Origin: Diphasiastrum complanatum
Taxonomy: Eukaryota; Streptophyta; Lycopodiopsida; Lycopodiales; Lycopodiaceae
Assembly: GCA_029204225.1 (NCBI GenBank)
Contig: CM055097.1
Coordinates: 3,380,620 to 3,444,619, forward strand
Reading direction: 5' to 3'
DNA: 64,000 bases
The notes under the pieces are model-generated. The model saw only the letters and a program-made list of their open reading frames with translations. It had not been told where the DNA came from and searched no databases. Both the position numbers and the translations under genes were made by a program. Below are positions 47,395 to 59,228 of the stretch, in pieces (the stretch's first letter is position 1; every line of letters starts with the position of its first letter).

Positions 47395-48990
47395 ACTACA
47401 ACTCCATGAGAAAATAAAGAGTCCTTCTTGACTCATAAGGATCACAAAGATCCAACATCATGTTACCAAGATCTCGAGACTTAGGCTTATCAAAATTGGC
47501 AACACTATGCATGCTACAATAACATAGAGTTTGTATCATATCTTCATGCTTGCTTACCATGCTAATCTCAGATCTAATGAGGCTAAATACTTCATTATGG
47601 AGATAAGTTTCCTTAGAGGATGATTCACTTACTCTCATAAAGAGTTTACAATTTGCCTCAATACATGAAAAAAGACAACGCTCTTGCTCTTGCAAGACTC
47701 AAGAGCATACATTTGATGAAATACCCATTTGCTTTCTAATTGATCTAAAATCAATCTCAAATCACTAGGAACATCAACTATGTTCTCAAGAGAGACACCA
47801 TACTCAACTAGTATTGCTTTACTCCAACTTTGAGATGCAAATGTCTTACTAAAATAAATTGATTCACCAAATGACATAAGAGAAACAAGCATGAGATGTA
47901 TACCACTTGAAATGTGCTCCTCTTTTCCTTGAAATGTGAGCCATATGAGCTCAACCATGTCTCTTGATATTCTTCTTGGAATCATAACTTGAGAACAACT
48001 CTCCTCCTCAATCCTTGGCACACTTGAACCTCGAGATGACTCCTCAAGTTCAACTTCTTGGTGCTCCTCCTTGATGGAAATCCAAGACCTCCATGTCTCA
48101 AAATGATCACAACAAACATGATCATATAATAATGTGCACTTCATATGATCATCAACATTACTTATGCTAGAATCATAAGTCCAAAAATCACCATAGCTGG
48201 CATGATTTTTCTAATACTAAAATCAAAAAGTATTTCCATCTCAATAAGGCTAACTACTTGCTTATGGATATAAGTGTCCTGGATGTTTTACTTATTCTCA
48301 TAAGAAGTTTACAACTTTCCTTTAAGAATGAAAATTTATAATTTTCAACATTATGAATGAACACATCATTCATGATCTTATTGAAACCAAAAGAAAATAC
48401 ATTATGAAGACATTTCCATTTCCTTGACTTCATATTCAATGTGAGTTTACAAGGCAAAAACATCACACTCAACTAGTATTGCCTTAATCACCATTTGAGA
48501 TACAAAAACCTCTTCAAAGCAAAATAGTTCTTCATAAGATGTCATGAGAGCAAATTTGAACTTTTCTAAAGTTCCAAGCAAAATGCTTTCCAAGGACATG
48601 AAAAAAATCCAAGTGACATTAATGAAAGTGACATTTATCTTTGCATCTTGCACCAAACAATGCGCTTTCAAATGAAAACCTTCCAGAGGTTTGAAATTTG
48701 TGGTGATGGTGGACTTTTGAAGACAAATCTTGTAAGTCCTTGTGAGACTCCAAGCCTCATGCATCTTTCCACAAAGGAAACACCTTTCCTTTGATTTCTC
48801 CTTCTTGGCTTTGCACTTTGAACTTGAAGCTCCATCCTTCACCTCGGCCCCCTTGCTTTGGTTCTCCTTGGATGGATTGGTCTTGATTTTTTAGCATCTT
48901 GAGACAAAGTGATCTCTCTTGCCACAAAGGTTGCATTTAGGATCCTTACTTGCCTCCAATAGGTTGTCACCTATTGATGCCATGATGAGG
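47395..48990 (-). pseudogene. Gag-like remnant with CCHC zinc knuckle (element N)
   Basis: Minus strand. MASIGDNLLEASKDPKCNLC with GKRDHFVSRC at about 48,982-48,895 has a perfect CX2CX4HX4C knuckle and is followed by a stop, KCKAKKEKSKERCFLCGK and a damaged second knuckle. Downstream open pieces at 48,144-47,635 (EEHQEVELEESSRGSS; FGESIYFSKTFASQSWSKAI) and 47,695-47,396 have no recognised domain. Two segments repeat ASQSWSKAILVEYGVS and SQMVIKAILVECDVFA, so this region contains an internal diverged duplication. It may be a gag-only element or a host gene remnant. Confidence 0.5.
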
Positions 48991-49194
48991 AAGTAAAACC
49001 TTGTAATATGACTTTCCAAAATGTAATTTGTGACTCTCAAGAAACTAGATTTGAACACATTCAACAATCTAGAAAATCAACACAAGATCTAGACCACAAA
49101 TTTTGAATCATATCTCTTTTCACCCTAGTCAATTGGAAACTAAGCTTTGCTTTGATCACTAAGACAAAAGCACTCTATCAAATCACAAAAAATT

Positions 49195-49930
49195 AGACCA
49201 AAACACCCCTATTGGACTCAACAAATACCAACGACTGTTTCTTTTGAGAGTTGGAATGGATTTGAAAAGATTTGACACCTAGATTTTCCTTTCCTCTTGA
49301 CTAGTTCACTCAACTTTTGATATTCTTGAACAAATAATGGGTTCAGTTTCAAATACTTGAAAATAGAACCTAACCACTTTTAAACTCACTCTTATACCAA
49401 ATAATCTTACTCTTCAGATTTGGATTGAAGTGGATTTGATTTGAAAACAAATTAAACTACTAATTTTCACAAAAAAAAAAGAGAGGATCTACACTAGATC
49501 ACATAAACTTGACATGCATACTTGATTCAAACACACAAAGATCAGATCCAATCACCCCTTTTGGAATCCCTCTTGACCCAAAGAATCTCACTCTTGAGAT
49601 TTAGAATGGACATGAAATGGTTTGATAACAATCTATGTCAATAATTTTTTACCAAGCTTAAAAAATTAGACATCTAGAGATTCACAAAGATCCCAACCAT
49701 GTATGAACACTCAAATATGGACTCCTCCCTTTTCTAGACTCCAAATGGGATCACAACTTGACCCTCACCCTTTCACAAAGAAAGTTGAATTAGAACTTAT
49801 TTGAGTTTCATACATACAATTTCAAATTTTTCTCAAAAAATTGAATTCATTCACCTCTATTGGACTCCACTAAGTACCAATGACTCTACCTCTTTAGAGT
49901 TGGAATGAAACTCAAATTTCAAAAACGTGA
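49195..49930. repeat. Degenerate tandem units in the leader of element N
   Basis: At least five loosely similar segments start near 49,203, 49,372, 49,549, 49,722 and 49,852, mostly about 170-180 bp apart. Each has a CC..TTGGA-like start, an ACTC(T)....TTTAGAG or TTGAGA word and GGAATGGA-like text followed by GAAA..TTTGA. Confidence 0.5.
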
Positions 49931-50803
49931 TGCTTCTCTCTCACTAAGATATGTGCTTACAAAGAGCTAATGCCACTTAGCAAGATTTGATCACAATGAA
50001 GAAGACAATTTTTCCACCAAAGTCAAGGATTGAGTTACTAGTTCTTGCCCTCTACAAAGGAATGATCTCTTGAAAATTTTGGATCAATCACAACACATAT
50101 GCCTCACTCACATTTATGACTTTTATTAAAGTCAAAAACACACTCACACACTTGAGTAGGGGTGAACAATGTGACTTGGATCTGAAATTTTTCTCCTAGT
50201 ACTTGCCAACAATTCGTATAAACTTGTATTGGTAGATTTTGCCTATATGAGATTCACTTAAGATTTCACTTGGGGGACTTATCCAAGGGTGACTTCAACT
50301 TAGAGTCTTCTAGTCTCAACTCTTTCACTCTTGAACACATCTAGAATAAAGGTACAATGGATTTCAATCTCTTTCCTTGCAAATCACTCCTTAATCTATG
50401 GTTTTTGGCAATCTTTCACTCTCAACTTCAATGTACGCTAAAAAAAAAATAGAGAATCAACTTCAATATACTGTAAACAAGCTTTATTCCATCTATATGA
50501 TTGATCTAAACCAAGAACAAATCAATGGAATAGAAACAATGCAAGGAAAGCTTGAAAAATGCATTAAATTGACTCAAAATTGGATGTACGAAGCTCAAAA
50601 TGCACCAAACTGAAATTTACTATTCATAATAGGTTCTATATGGCCCCCCACGTGTGTAAAGTACACCTGCAGCGAACAGCAAGATTTGGTACAAATATAA
50701 TGGTTCTAGCTATCTATTCAAACTCGCTACCTCAATATTAGCTAGTTTCCAAAAACCTGCCAATTTGGGTATAGTTTAGATCAATGCCTTAAATGCAGTT
50801 GTA
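49931..50803. other. Probable retroelement leader, nothing coding
   Basis: AT-rich. A short open frame at 50,398-50,613 lacks any family motif. The region lies between a primer-binding site and the knuckle-containing frame, so it would be leader or N-terminal gag. Confidence 0.4.
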
Positions 50804-51671
50804 CTTGGCTCTGATACCATGTGAAAGTGCAACAAAAAAGGACCAAGAATGGATCCAAATCAGATCCACAAGCGTGATTGGGTATTAGATTAGATCAATT
50901 TATCAATCTACACAAGATTAGATAGCTTTTAGATCACATCTTCATCAAGAAATCTAACAAGAACAATCATTATTGATCAAAATTAATGCTTGATGGTTTC
51001 ACACGTGTGAAGACCTGTCAGAGTATGGACAAAAAGCTAATAATGAAGTATACTAAGCTTATAACCCAATCAATGCATAAAAACACAAGACAAATAAAGA
51101 GAAAACACTAGAATTGCTCCAAAACCAAGATTTAACTTCCATGTCAATTATGGCCAAATGAGCCACCATATATACACAAAAGCTGATGCTTACTCAACTA
51201 ATTTGGCACGTATGAGAGTGCCTACTCGTCAAAGGATCCACCAATAATCATCAATATGGCACATGGTTCATGATTCCTAAACTTATAGCCACCTCCCTTG
51301 ATTTGAGGCAATTTTCCTAATATATAGGGACTTGCACAAATATCTACTACAAGTAGGATCTCACCTACTACTGATGTTTTCACATGTGTGATCAATCCTA
51401 CACACGTGTGAGATCACCCCTATCCATGTGAAATAGCTTTTCCTACCAATAAAATGATGCCAAGTGGCATATAACTAGAAAACTAGATTTTGGCCATTTT
51501 AGCCACTAGATCTTAAATGAAATGGTATGTACAACCTATATGACTCATCTAAATGATAAATGCATTTATTTCACATGTGGGAAAAGGTTCCACACATGTC
51601 TAATGATGATATGTACTAGTCATAATGGTATTTACAAGATTTGATCAAGTTAGCTTTTGCCAATTTTAACA
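50804..51671 (-). mobile_element. M-family copia LTR with primer-binding site
   Basis: The primer-binding site TGGTATCAGAGCCAAG lies on the minus strand at 50,819-50,804. The LTR runs 50,820-51,671, element sense TGTTAAAATTGGC to CTTTCACA. It contains TTTCACACGTGTGAAG (near 51,000), CTACACACGTGTGAGATC (near 51,385) and CACATGTG variants. Confidence 0.78.
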
Positions 51672-51689
51672 ATAACTTCATGCAATTGT

Positions 51690-52740
51690 ACTCATTTGTT
51701 GATAATAATCAGAGTAAAATTTGTCCTAATGATGTTATTAAACATTGCGCATTTGTTTGAATCCATCGTTTGAACTATTTTGCTGCTAACCGTTGCATTT
51801 TTTATCCATTCATCTAGCTCGCTCCCAACTTCCACACAACCCACTGATTTTCGACACAAATCACTACGTATCAATTCTAAAGTGGACTTAGCTCTAGTGG
51901 CTTGTCCCTTTGGGAATCTTGATCTAGGTTGTTTTCCTAGTAAGAACATTTCACAAACATGTTGAATGTTAGTGAATCTCTACTAATGTGAGTTCTTCAA
52001 ATAGGAATATATATGGAGTCATGTGCTGTGAGGCACCAGAATCGCAATACCATAGCATGGCATCTCTACTTTGTTGATTTTGTACCATTAGCAATGTTGG
52101 GCGTTGGTTTTCTTGCAGTACTTGCAGAAGATCTTGGTTTTAGGCTTTTGATGTTGTTGATCGTGTTGTTGTTGTTGCTGCTGGTTTGAATCAGTTTGCT
52201 CAGCTATACTCTTCTTGTCCTTTGAAGTTCTCTTCTGGGATTGTTGCTTATTCGAATAGAGGGCAAATGTCTTCACATTCGACATCAATAAGCAATACTA
52301 AATTATTGTAAGAGAGAGGAAGATTGAATAGAAGAGACATGTTAGCATCTGATACTGGCGAACCTACTACAGCTAGCTTGTTAAGCAGCTATTTGAATTC
52401 AGTCAGATGATCATTGACTGAGGTCCCTTCACTCATCTTGAGCGACAAGAACTTCTTTCTTACAAAGAGACGAGTCCATACATCTGTCATTTCATATAAA
52501 CCAGTAAGAATGTCCTATGCTTTTTTGGAATTGGAAAAATTTGCTATAGGAGCTATTTGTGAATCTTTTAGATTCAGAGATACTGTGGCTAATGCTTTGC
52601 CATCCTTTGCTTCCCAAGCGGTCAGCATGTCAGGTCTAGCTGGTCAAGAGACTTGGATACACGGTACTCTAGAGGCCAATAAGGTAATTAATAACCTTCT
52701 GAGGCCCAGACACACTAATTGAAATCAGTACATGGTTTAG
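51690..52740 (-). pseudogene. Copia gag-protease-integrase fragment (element G)
   Basis: Minus strand with frameshifts. Gag is VWTRLFVRKKFLSLKMSEGT near 52,460, a Gln-rich tract near 52,180, a zinc knuckle FCKYCKKTNAQHC at 52,130-52,090 that lacks a proper His-Cys end, protease WYCDSGASQHMTPY near 52,040, and integrase IPKGQATRAKSTLELIRSDL near 51,870. RT is absent. It abuts the M-family LTR at 51,671. Confidence 0.78.
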
Positions 52741-53336
52741 GACATTCAATGCATGTGTAGAGTATCAATAACAATGGAATGTGAAAAATGTCAACTAGTT
52801 TCCTTACCATTTTTAACAAGTACATAAGTGGATAAGGTCAGATTTAGACCTACTCTAATTGGCTAATATAGATACATTGCATGTAGTCACTTAAAACTAG
52901 GTTTTTGATGAAGTACCTAGAAGTTGCTATTTTAGGGCAAGTGGCCAAGTGACATTCTGGATGCTAAAATAGATGTACCGACATGGAGAAATCATCTTCA
53001 TGTTCTCATTTATTATGAATAACTTTTTCTTTTGATTATATGTCCATCTCTTTCATATTTTTCATGATATCTTGAGTTCTTAGAATGTGAATTTTCATGT
53101 TGTACTTGGATCCACACGTGTGAAGGACAATGTACTACTATTTTTGTACGGACAAGGTAATACTATATCAGTTCTTAGTGATTTTGATCAGATATTGTAT
53201 TTCTAAGTTCTAGCATGATAGATGCATGATTTCTAGCTTGTAGATGAATCTAGATGTGCACTCCAATTTAGCCAAAGATCTAATGATCCATTAGGCATGT
53301 TTTGGATCTGAATTTCTCACATGGTATTAGAGCAAG
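52741..53336 (+). mobile_element. M-family LTR (plus orientation) with primer-binding site
   Basis: The 3' edge is TCTCACA at 53,321, followed at once by TGGTATTAGAGCAAG (53,322-53,336). The upstream boundary is uncertain. CCACACGTGTGAAGG is at about 53,107. 53,337-53,930 would be the leader of the gag that follows. Confidence 0.65.
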
Positions 53337-53935
53337 TTGAAGGCTAAAGTTGGTGGATTTTCCAAATCTAGGGGTGGATTTGAGGGCGCCATCAAATCTA
53401 TGAGGAGTTGAAATGGTTTCTATCTCAAATCAAGCATTTTCAAGTATAGAAAGTGGATCTTTGTGATCCTAGCTCCATTTTAGATCAAATCACTTGGAGT
53501 AGGCCAATTTTTGAATCCACTTATTGGAATGTGGAGACAAAATTTTCTTATGATTATGGATGTTTCATTCTATTTATAGATGTATCAAGATTGTAGCTTT
53601 TGCATGTAGCTTTTGCTTGATTCAATATTTTGCATTTTGTGAAAAACCCTAAATTTGATAGGATCTCTTTATGTTGAATTTTCTAGACTTTTCAATAGTG
53701 TGTTTCAATCTTAGGAGAGTGCAAAAAGTTCATTATATTGTAGGTAGATCAAGTGTGATCAAGAAATCATTGATTCTATGTGCTAGGATTTGCTAGAAGA
53801 GAGAAAAAGAGAGACTAGATTGTTTCCAAATCTTTGTGATTTCTTATTGTCATCATTTTTTGATTTTAAAGAGAGTGCTAAGTGCGTTGGAATAGGTTCA
53901 AAGAAGAAGATCAATCATTGCAAAACATCAAGTGG

Positions 53936-54089
53936 CTTCATGTTGGAAAGCAATGATAGGCTTACTTTAAGCAACTATTCAACTTGGAAGGTGAGGATGG
54001 AGTCTTTGCCAGAGATGAATGTGACTAATGAACTTCTGAAGGAAGTTGGTAAGTGCACTACATCTAGTGAAGCTTGGAAAACCTTGAAG
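53936..54089 (+). pseudogene. Copia gag N-terminus cut by an LTR
   Basis: MLESNDRLTLSNYSTWKVRM leads to TSSEAWKTLK. The W-x-x-W/F-like SNYSTWK motif and SSEAWKTL are typical of copia gag N-termini, with a short internal deletion between them. The frame is broken at 54,090 by an L-family LTR. Confidence 0.75.
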
Positions 54090-54641
54090 TGTCGGAAAGT
54101 GGTGTGCAGAAGATAGGTCGAAACTCGAAAAGAAACGAATAAAAATAATTCGAGTGTCTAGAAAGAAAACTTTTTGTATATGGCAGAATAAACTATCTTC
54201 CTCTTTCACAATGCACGACTACACCTATCAATTTCAAACAAAACAATAGTGATAGAAATCACGTTTGATCTTATAGTGACTAACTTTGGAATCATTAGTA
54301 CTGTAGTGATTACATAGCCAAACAATAAAGGATAAAAAATTATTAGACAAATAATTTGTTGTGAAACGCTAGACAAACAATTAGTCGTGAAGATTTCCAG
54401 AAAATGCATACATTCTGAGACGAAGCTGAACGCAATAGATTATTAATTCAGTATGAAAACGTAACAGAAGTAAATGAGTACAATAAGTTGCGGATCAAAG
54501 CTGTGTACTCTATGCTATCTCTGAGCGGCTAAAATGAAAGTCTGAATTAATGCGCAATGCTGATAAGCAATAGCGCAATAGCAATCTCTAAAACAACTCT
54601 AAGAAGTGACCTAGAATGCCCATGAGTGTTCAAGCTCACAG
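54090..54641 (-). mobile_element. L-family LTR fragment L4
   Basis: It starts TGTCGGAAAGTGGTG on the plus strand (LTR 3' terminus in element sense) and runs co-linear with L3 for about 550 bp, ending after GAGTGTTCAAGCTCACAGG. The remaining LTR and any internal sequence are missing. Confidence 0.85.
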
Positions 54642-54888
54642 GTTCATTGCCAGGTCCTCTCATTCTACTCAAGAGTGGAGCTTATGGGGATTGATCGCTT
54701 GCTTCTACGTGGTTGTGTGGTTTACTCCATAGTGTGTTCTCTTGTGTTTCAACTTCCAATCAAGATTTTGAGGGGATTTTCCTTACAAAATATGTGTCAC
54801 ATCCGAAGAGAAATTATGAAATCTTTTTGCTCTTTACAATCTGAACAAATGTGCTCTGCAAGCGATTTTTTTATATCTCCAAATAGCA

Positions 54889-54889
<1 letters not shown>
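54642..54889. other. Unassigned
   Basis: Short open frames here have no family motif; the longest runs into the (CA)n tract and is not credible as a gene. Confidence 0.45.

Positions 54890-54961
<72 letters not shown>
54890..54961. repeat. (CA)n microsatellite
   Basis: 36 CA units, followed by ATGTATGTATATATGTAT. Confidence 0.97.
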
Positions 54962-54965
<4 letters not shown>

Positions 54966-56030
54966 TGTATATATGTATTTGCATATTGTGATACAAAATA
55001 TAAGGCCATTTACAACAAGCTCTTCAATACTTACATATGTCTACTACCACAACTTGAATTCTAAGATGTCTTTACAATATGGCATGACACTGATTTTGAG
55101 ACAATAATGATCAATATCATAGGTTTTTCCCTTATAGTTAATAAGTAATGTAGTCTCCAAAATCCTCAATATTTGTCGTTTGCATTGCGAACATACACTA
55201 GATAAGTAACAATGGTTGTGCTACAAATAGACTTACAAAAACTAGCATGCAACAAGATGCGATATTATGTGGTATAAATAGCAAGGAATAAAATTACTAG
55301 AAAAAACATCACTACAACTGCTAACTCTATTTAATTATGCATTCTCCTTTGATACAATGAGAAACACTACGACACATGATAATTTCTGAAGATCAGTACA
55401 AGCCTCAAGGTTAACAACATGAGCATATGGAAATGACACTTTCTTTGGAAAGACATGTGAGAAGAGGCAAACTTCACAAATTTTTACAATATCTTCTTGT
55501 ACTAGAAAAGTATGGGATTGCTTTCTTTCTTCCAAAACACCTTATATATTGATTATTCAAGTATTGAATTAGCAAGCTGCAAAAATCAAACATGTTTTAT
55601 AAGACATACACATCAATAGCACTATTGATACATCCAGGACCAAACCTAATAAGAGTGTAATTTTTTTCTCATGAATGGAATTGTTAACAATATCTTGAAA
55701 TGATTTTAGGGTGCACTTTCACTAGATGAAATCATGCAAACACATCTCCAACAACAAAAGTGACATTACCAACAGTCTTAAAAAGTCTATTAGACTTCCG
55801 TGAAGCTTTCATACAGGCCCTGAGAAACAGTATGGGCTGAGACTGTGTTGGCAGATTCCAAGGAATCCCCAAGATGCCTAGCTGAGCTGTATGAAGAGCA
55901 CCTCTCACCCTAGACCGAGGAGGTCTCATAAGAAGGAGAAGAGGTAGAAGATGAGAGCCGAGGAATACTAGCTAGGTATACAGTTCTACGTTATGTGACC
56001 CTCATGGTGAATCCCAAAGAAGGAATGACC
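54962..56030. other. Unassigned
   Basis: AT-rich, no coding family, no terminal repeats. 55,700-55,930 has a short minus-strand open frame of no recognised family. Confidence 0.45.
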
Positions 56031-56039
56031 ATGTAGGAG

Positions 56040-56345
56040 CTAGTAGTATTTCTAGGCAATGTAATAAATGTGGACCCCTCTTAAATAAACTAGAGTGAGC
56101 CACCTTTTGATGGTGACCTCTAGTGGAAGAGCTAATTCCACTTAGAATTTGTAGATTAGTGGAATTGCCACTTAGGCTCCACATGGGCAGCCTCTTGATC
56201 TATTTAAGAGACCCACTCTCTTGTGAGGGAGCTTTTTACTGTATTGTCATTTTCTCTTGTGTGAATAAAGAAGATCCTCCACAAGTTTTTGACAATCTTT
56301 GAGCTCCTTGTTCATGTCTATTTTCTTGAGTGAATCTCCTATGAA
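56040..56345 (+). mobile_element. Possible solo or partial LTR
   Basis: GATCTATTTAAGAGACCCAC (TATA-like, near 56,200), then CTTGTGAGGGAGCTTTTT and TGTGAATAAAGAAG (poly(A)-signal-like, near 56,262), are spaced as U3/R/U5 signals often are. No second copy or target duplication was found. Confidence 0.4.
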
Positions 56346-57065
56346 CATGCTTTGCTTTCTCTTGTTTGTGGATGTGGAATAGAGTAAATTTCCTTCTTTC
56401 TTTCTTTATGCAATGTGGATTGTAGTTGTGGATTAGATGTCTTGTTCTTGCTTAAGTAATTTTTCAGCATCCAAGTAAACTAAATAGGCTGGAATTGTGA
56501 TACCAATCGTGCATATCTTCTAACAATCCAGCTCTTGATTGTTCGTGGATTATCCAGGAATCAAGAGATGGGTGTTTCTTGATTCTTGGATTGCTAGTAT
56601 GCTGATAGGTAGTTAGTTCTTGTTTCTTGTTCTTAATTTGTAGATTAATCTAGGTGCATTACTGTTTCTAAATCTCTAGAGTTAATTAGTAGAAAGAATC
56701 GCTGATTGTTCACTTGTTTGAAACACTGATCTATTTGTGAATGAGTCTTGGTTGCATGCGAGTGTGTATGCATGTAGCTGGAGTGAACGAATCCTAATCA
56801 TCCCACTGATAGGCTGGAAAAATGTCTAAGTAAATTGCTAAATCTTGTTGCTTGAATCGGTTCAAACTAAGAAGATCAATCGTAATGAACCAGCTTCCTA
56901 GAACAGACAGAAACACCCGAGTTTCAGAGTTAAAGAAACCAAGAATAGCATCAAAAATTTGTGTTCACAGATTCGCAGCAGGAATATGTGAACATTTGGC
57001 GCCATTTCCACCGCTACATAGACACACATATTCACAAAACCATCTAATCTAGGTTGGCAAACAAG

Positions 57066-57815
57066 TTCTTGAAGTCTCATGTCCCCCATCTCGATCGAGT
57101 CTGTCACTCTGGTCTCAATCGAGTGTCTAGACCTGTTTTTGACCGAGACTTCATGTTCCTCACCTGGTCGAGTCCCACAACTCACGTATGGACCGGGCCG
57201 AGCCCCATTTCATTTCGACTTGAAGCCACACGTAAACTCTTGACCGAGTCTTGACTTATAATCTCGATTGTTGAATTCTCAATTGAAGTAATTTGTTGAG
57301 ATCTCGACCGAAGCCATAACTCAGATCTGAACCGAGTACTCCGATTAGGATCTCGACCTAGTCTCTCCATTACGGTCTCGACCGAGCCTCCTAGTTGAGA
57401 TCTCAATCAAATCTCTCATTCAGATCTTGACCAACAATCACTCATTCAGTCTTGATCAAATCTTTCAGTTCTGAGTGTTTTCAGTCTGATCTTGACCGAA
57501 ATTATCAGTCCATTCTCAACCGAGTGTTTTCTTTCAGATCTCAACTGAAGCTATTCAGATCTCAACCGAATAAAACCTTTAGATCTCGACATCCCATTTT
57601 CGATCGAATCATTAGTTCAATCTTGACCAAAATTTTCAATCCGATCTCGACCAAAATTTTCAGTCCATTCTCAACCCAATGTTTTCTATCAGATCTCGAC
57701 CGACGCTCTATCTCAAATCTCAACCAACTCTTTGTAGTGCCACTTCAACCGAACCCACTTTTCAAATCTCAATCGAGTGCTTGCGTTGCAATCTCGACCG
57801 AGCCAAGTCAAAAAG
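57066..57815. repeat. Degenerate array with TCTCGACCGA core, main block
   Basis: About 25-30 variants of (GA)TCTCGACCGA(G) or its C-to-T and G-to-A derivatives occur in one orientation every 20-40 bp, with variable spacers often rich in TC and CAGT. Examples near 57,300, 57,350, 57,378, 57,700 and 57,797 are exact or nearly so. The open frames reading SDLDR or RSRPS across it come from this repetition. Confidence 0.85.
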
Positions 57816-58189
57816 ACAAGTCAACTCTATATTTGACTAGACCTACATACTTGCAAATACCACAGTTATCAATCCATTTTTTTGCAATACCCCTACATCA
57901 AAAACTGTGCCATTTGGACCCATACAAATCATTATACTCTGTTTAATATCCTTTGATATATTTTAAATCCAAAGTGTTAAGAAAAAAAAAAAACAGAAAC
58001 AGAGTCCAAAAATCCTCAATACCTTGTCCTGAGGTATACTAGACTTTCAATATGGATCATCCTTATGATTCTAATTCCACGGAAGATTATCCACCGGAGA
58101 TGGTATCTCCTTCCGCGGAACAAACAAGATACAATAGGTCCTCTCGAATGAAATAACAAATCCATGAGCCAATGTAGTTCATCAAGATT

Positions 58190-58270
58190 TTTTAAGAACT
58201 CGATCGAGTCTTCCCGTCATGATCTCGACCGACTCATGCACTTGAAAAATCTTGATCGAGGACAAACGAC
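58190..58270. repeat. TCTCGACCGA array, second block
   Basis: CTCGATCGAGTC, ATCTCGACCGACTC and ATCTTGATCGAGG lie about 30 bp apart. Confidence 0.75.
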
Positions 58271-58399
58271 AAACGCCATAAATACTTCCAAAACGAAAAT
58301 ATTTTTTACCTCAACAACATGCAAATATTGGAGTCTTCCTGCGACTGCTTTCTGGCGATCTCCTTGTAAACATACTCGATTATGGCGCTCTTACACTCC

Positions 58400-58589
58400 A
58401 TCGATCAGTCATTATTCACACACTCCGTCCATCGACCATCACACGTTATCATCCTGAAACCAGTCCGGGTGACCGCCATCACCAAAGATCTCACATCGAT
58501 CAGTCATTATTCACACACTCCTTCCATCAACCATCACATGTTATCATCCTGAAACCAGTGTGGGTGACCGCCATCACCAAAAATCTGAC
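58400..58589. repeat. 95-bp tandem duplication
   Basis: 58,400-58,494 and 58,495-58,589 both begin ATCGATCAGTCATTATTCAC and end near ACCGCCATCACCAAA. They differ at a handful of positions. Confidence 0.92.
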
Positions 58590-58959
58590 AAAACCTAATA
58601 TCGCAAGAAGTTGCAACTCTCCCATTTAAATCTTTTGCACATCGAAGCGTTGAGGGGTAGTGTAGCTGGAGCATGCATCACGCTCTAGTTTCACTATTGT
58701 GAAACACCATCTTCAAAATCATCACCATTACAAACTCCTTGTTTTCCAAATTTATCACCATCTCACCCACTCTACTTCACCATAACCTATCGTTTCCATC
58801 TCTACAAAACTTCCATTTTTTGTCGACAGCCTACAAACACCTTTGTGTCTTTGAGCCATCCTACTTCACCCACTCCCTTATCACATTCCAAACTGACTCC
58901 ATCCACTTCATTTCTCACAACCGCGCCATTCTACACCTCAAATTTGCAGCAAACCCTCA

Positions 58960-59190
58960 GTTCCATTTTGATCGACGTCATCCGCTTCAGTCTTGACCGA
59001 GTCCTCCCCATTACACTCTCAACCAACACCCTCAGTTCCATCTCGACCGACATCGCCCACTTCAGTCTCGACCATGTCTCCTTCGTTACCATCTCGACCA
59101 AGTCCATCCATCACGACCTCATCTGAGTCCTCACCCAAGTCCATCCGACCACGCCGAATCTCTATTAACTCTGTTTCAGATCTCAACCAA
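58960..59190. repeat. TCTCGACCGA array, third block
   Basis: TTTTGATCGACGTC, CAGTCTTGACCGAGTC, CATCTCGACCGACATC, CAGTCTCGACCATGTC and CATCTCGACCAAGTCC lie 28-36 bp apart, more regular than the first block. Confidence 0.8.
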
Positions 59191-59228
59191 GCCATTTTTT
59201 CCAAAGTCTAAATTTTCCAATTTCCAAC

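Noticed and set aside
54675-55064. A 129-codon frame containing a long Thr-His repeat
   Set aside because: It is the (CA)n microsatellite read as codons, with no homology on either side.
57452-57946. A 164-codon frame rich in SDLDR-like words
   Set aside because: It follows the degenerate TCTCGACCGA array; the repeat units change phase, which is not expected of a maintained repeat protein.
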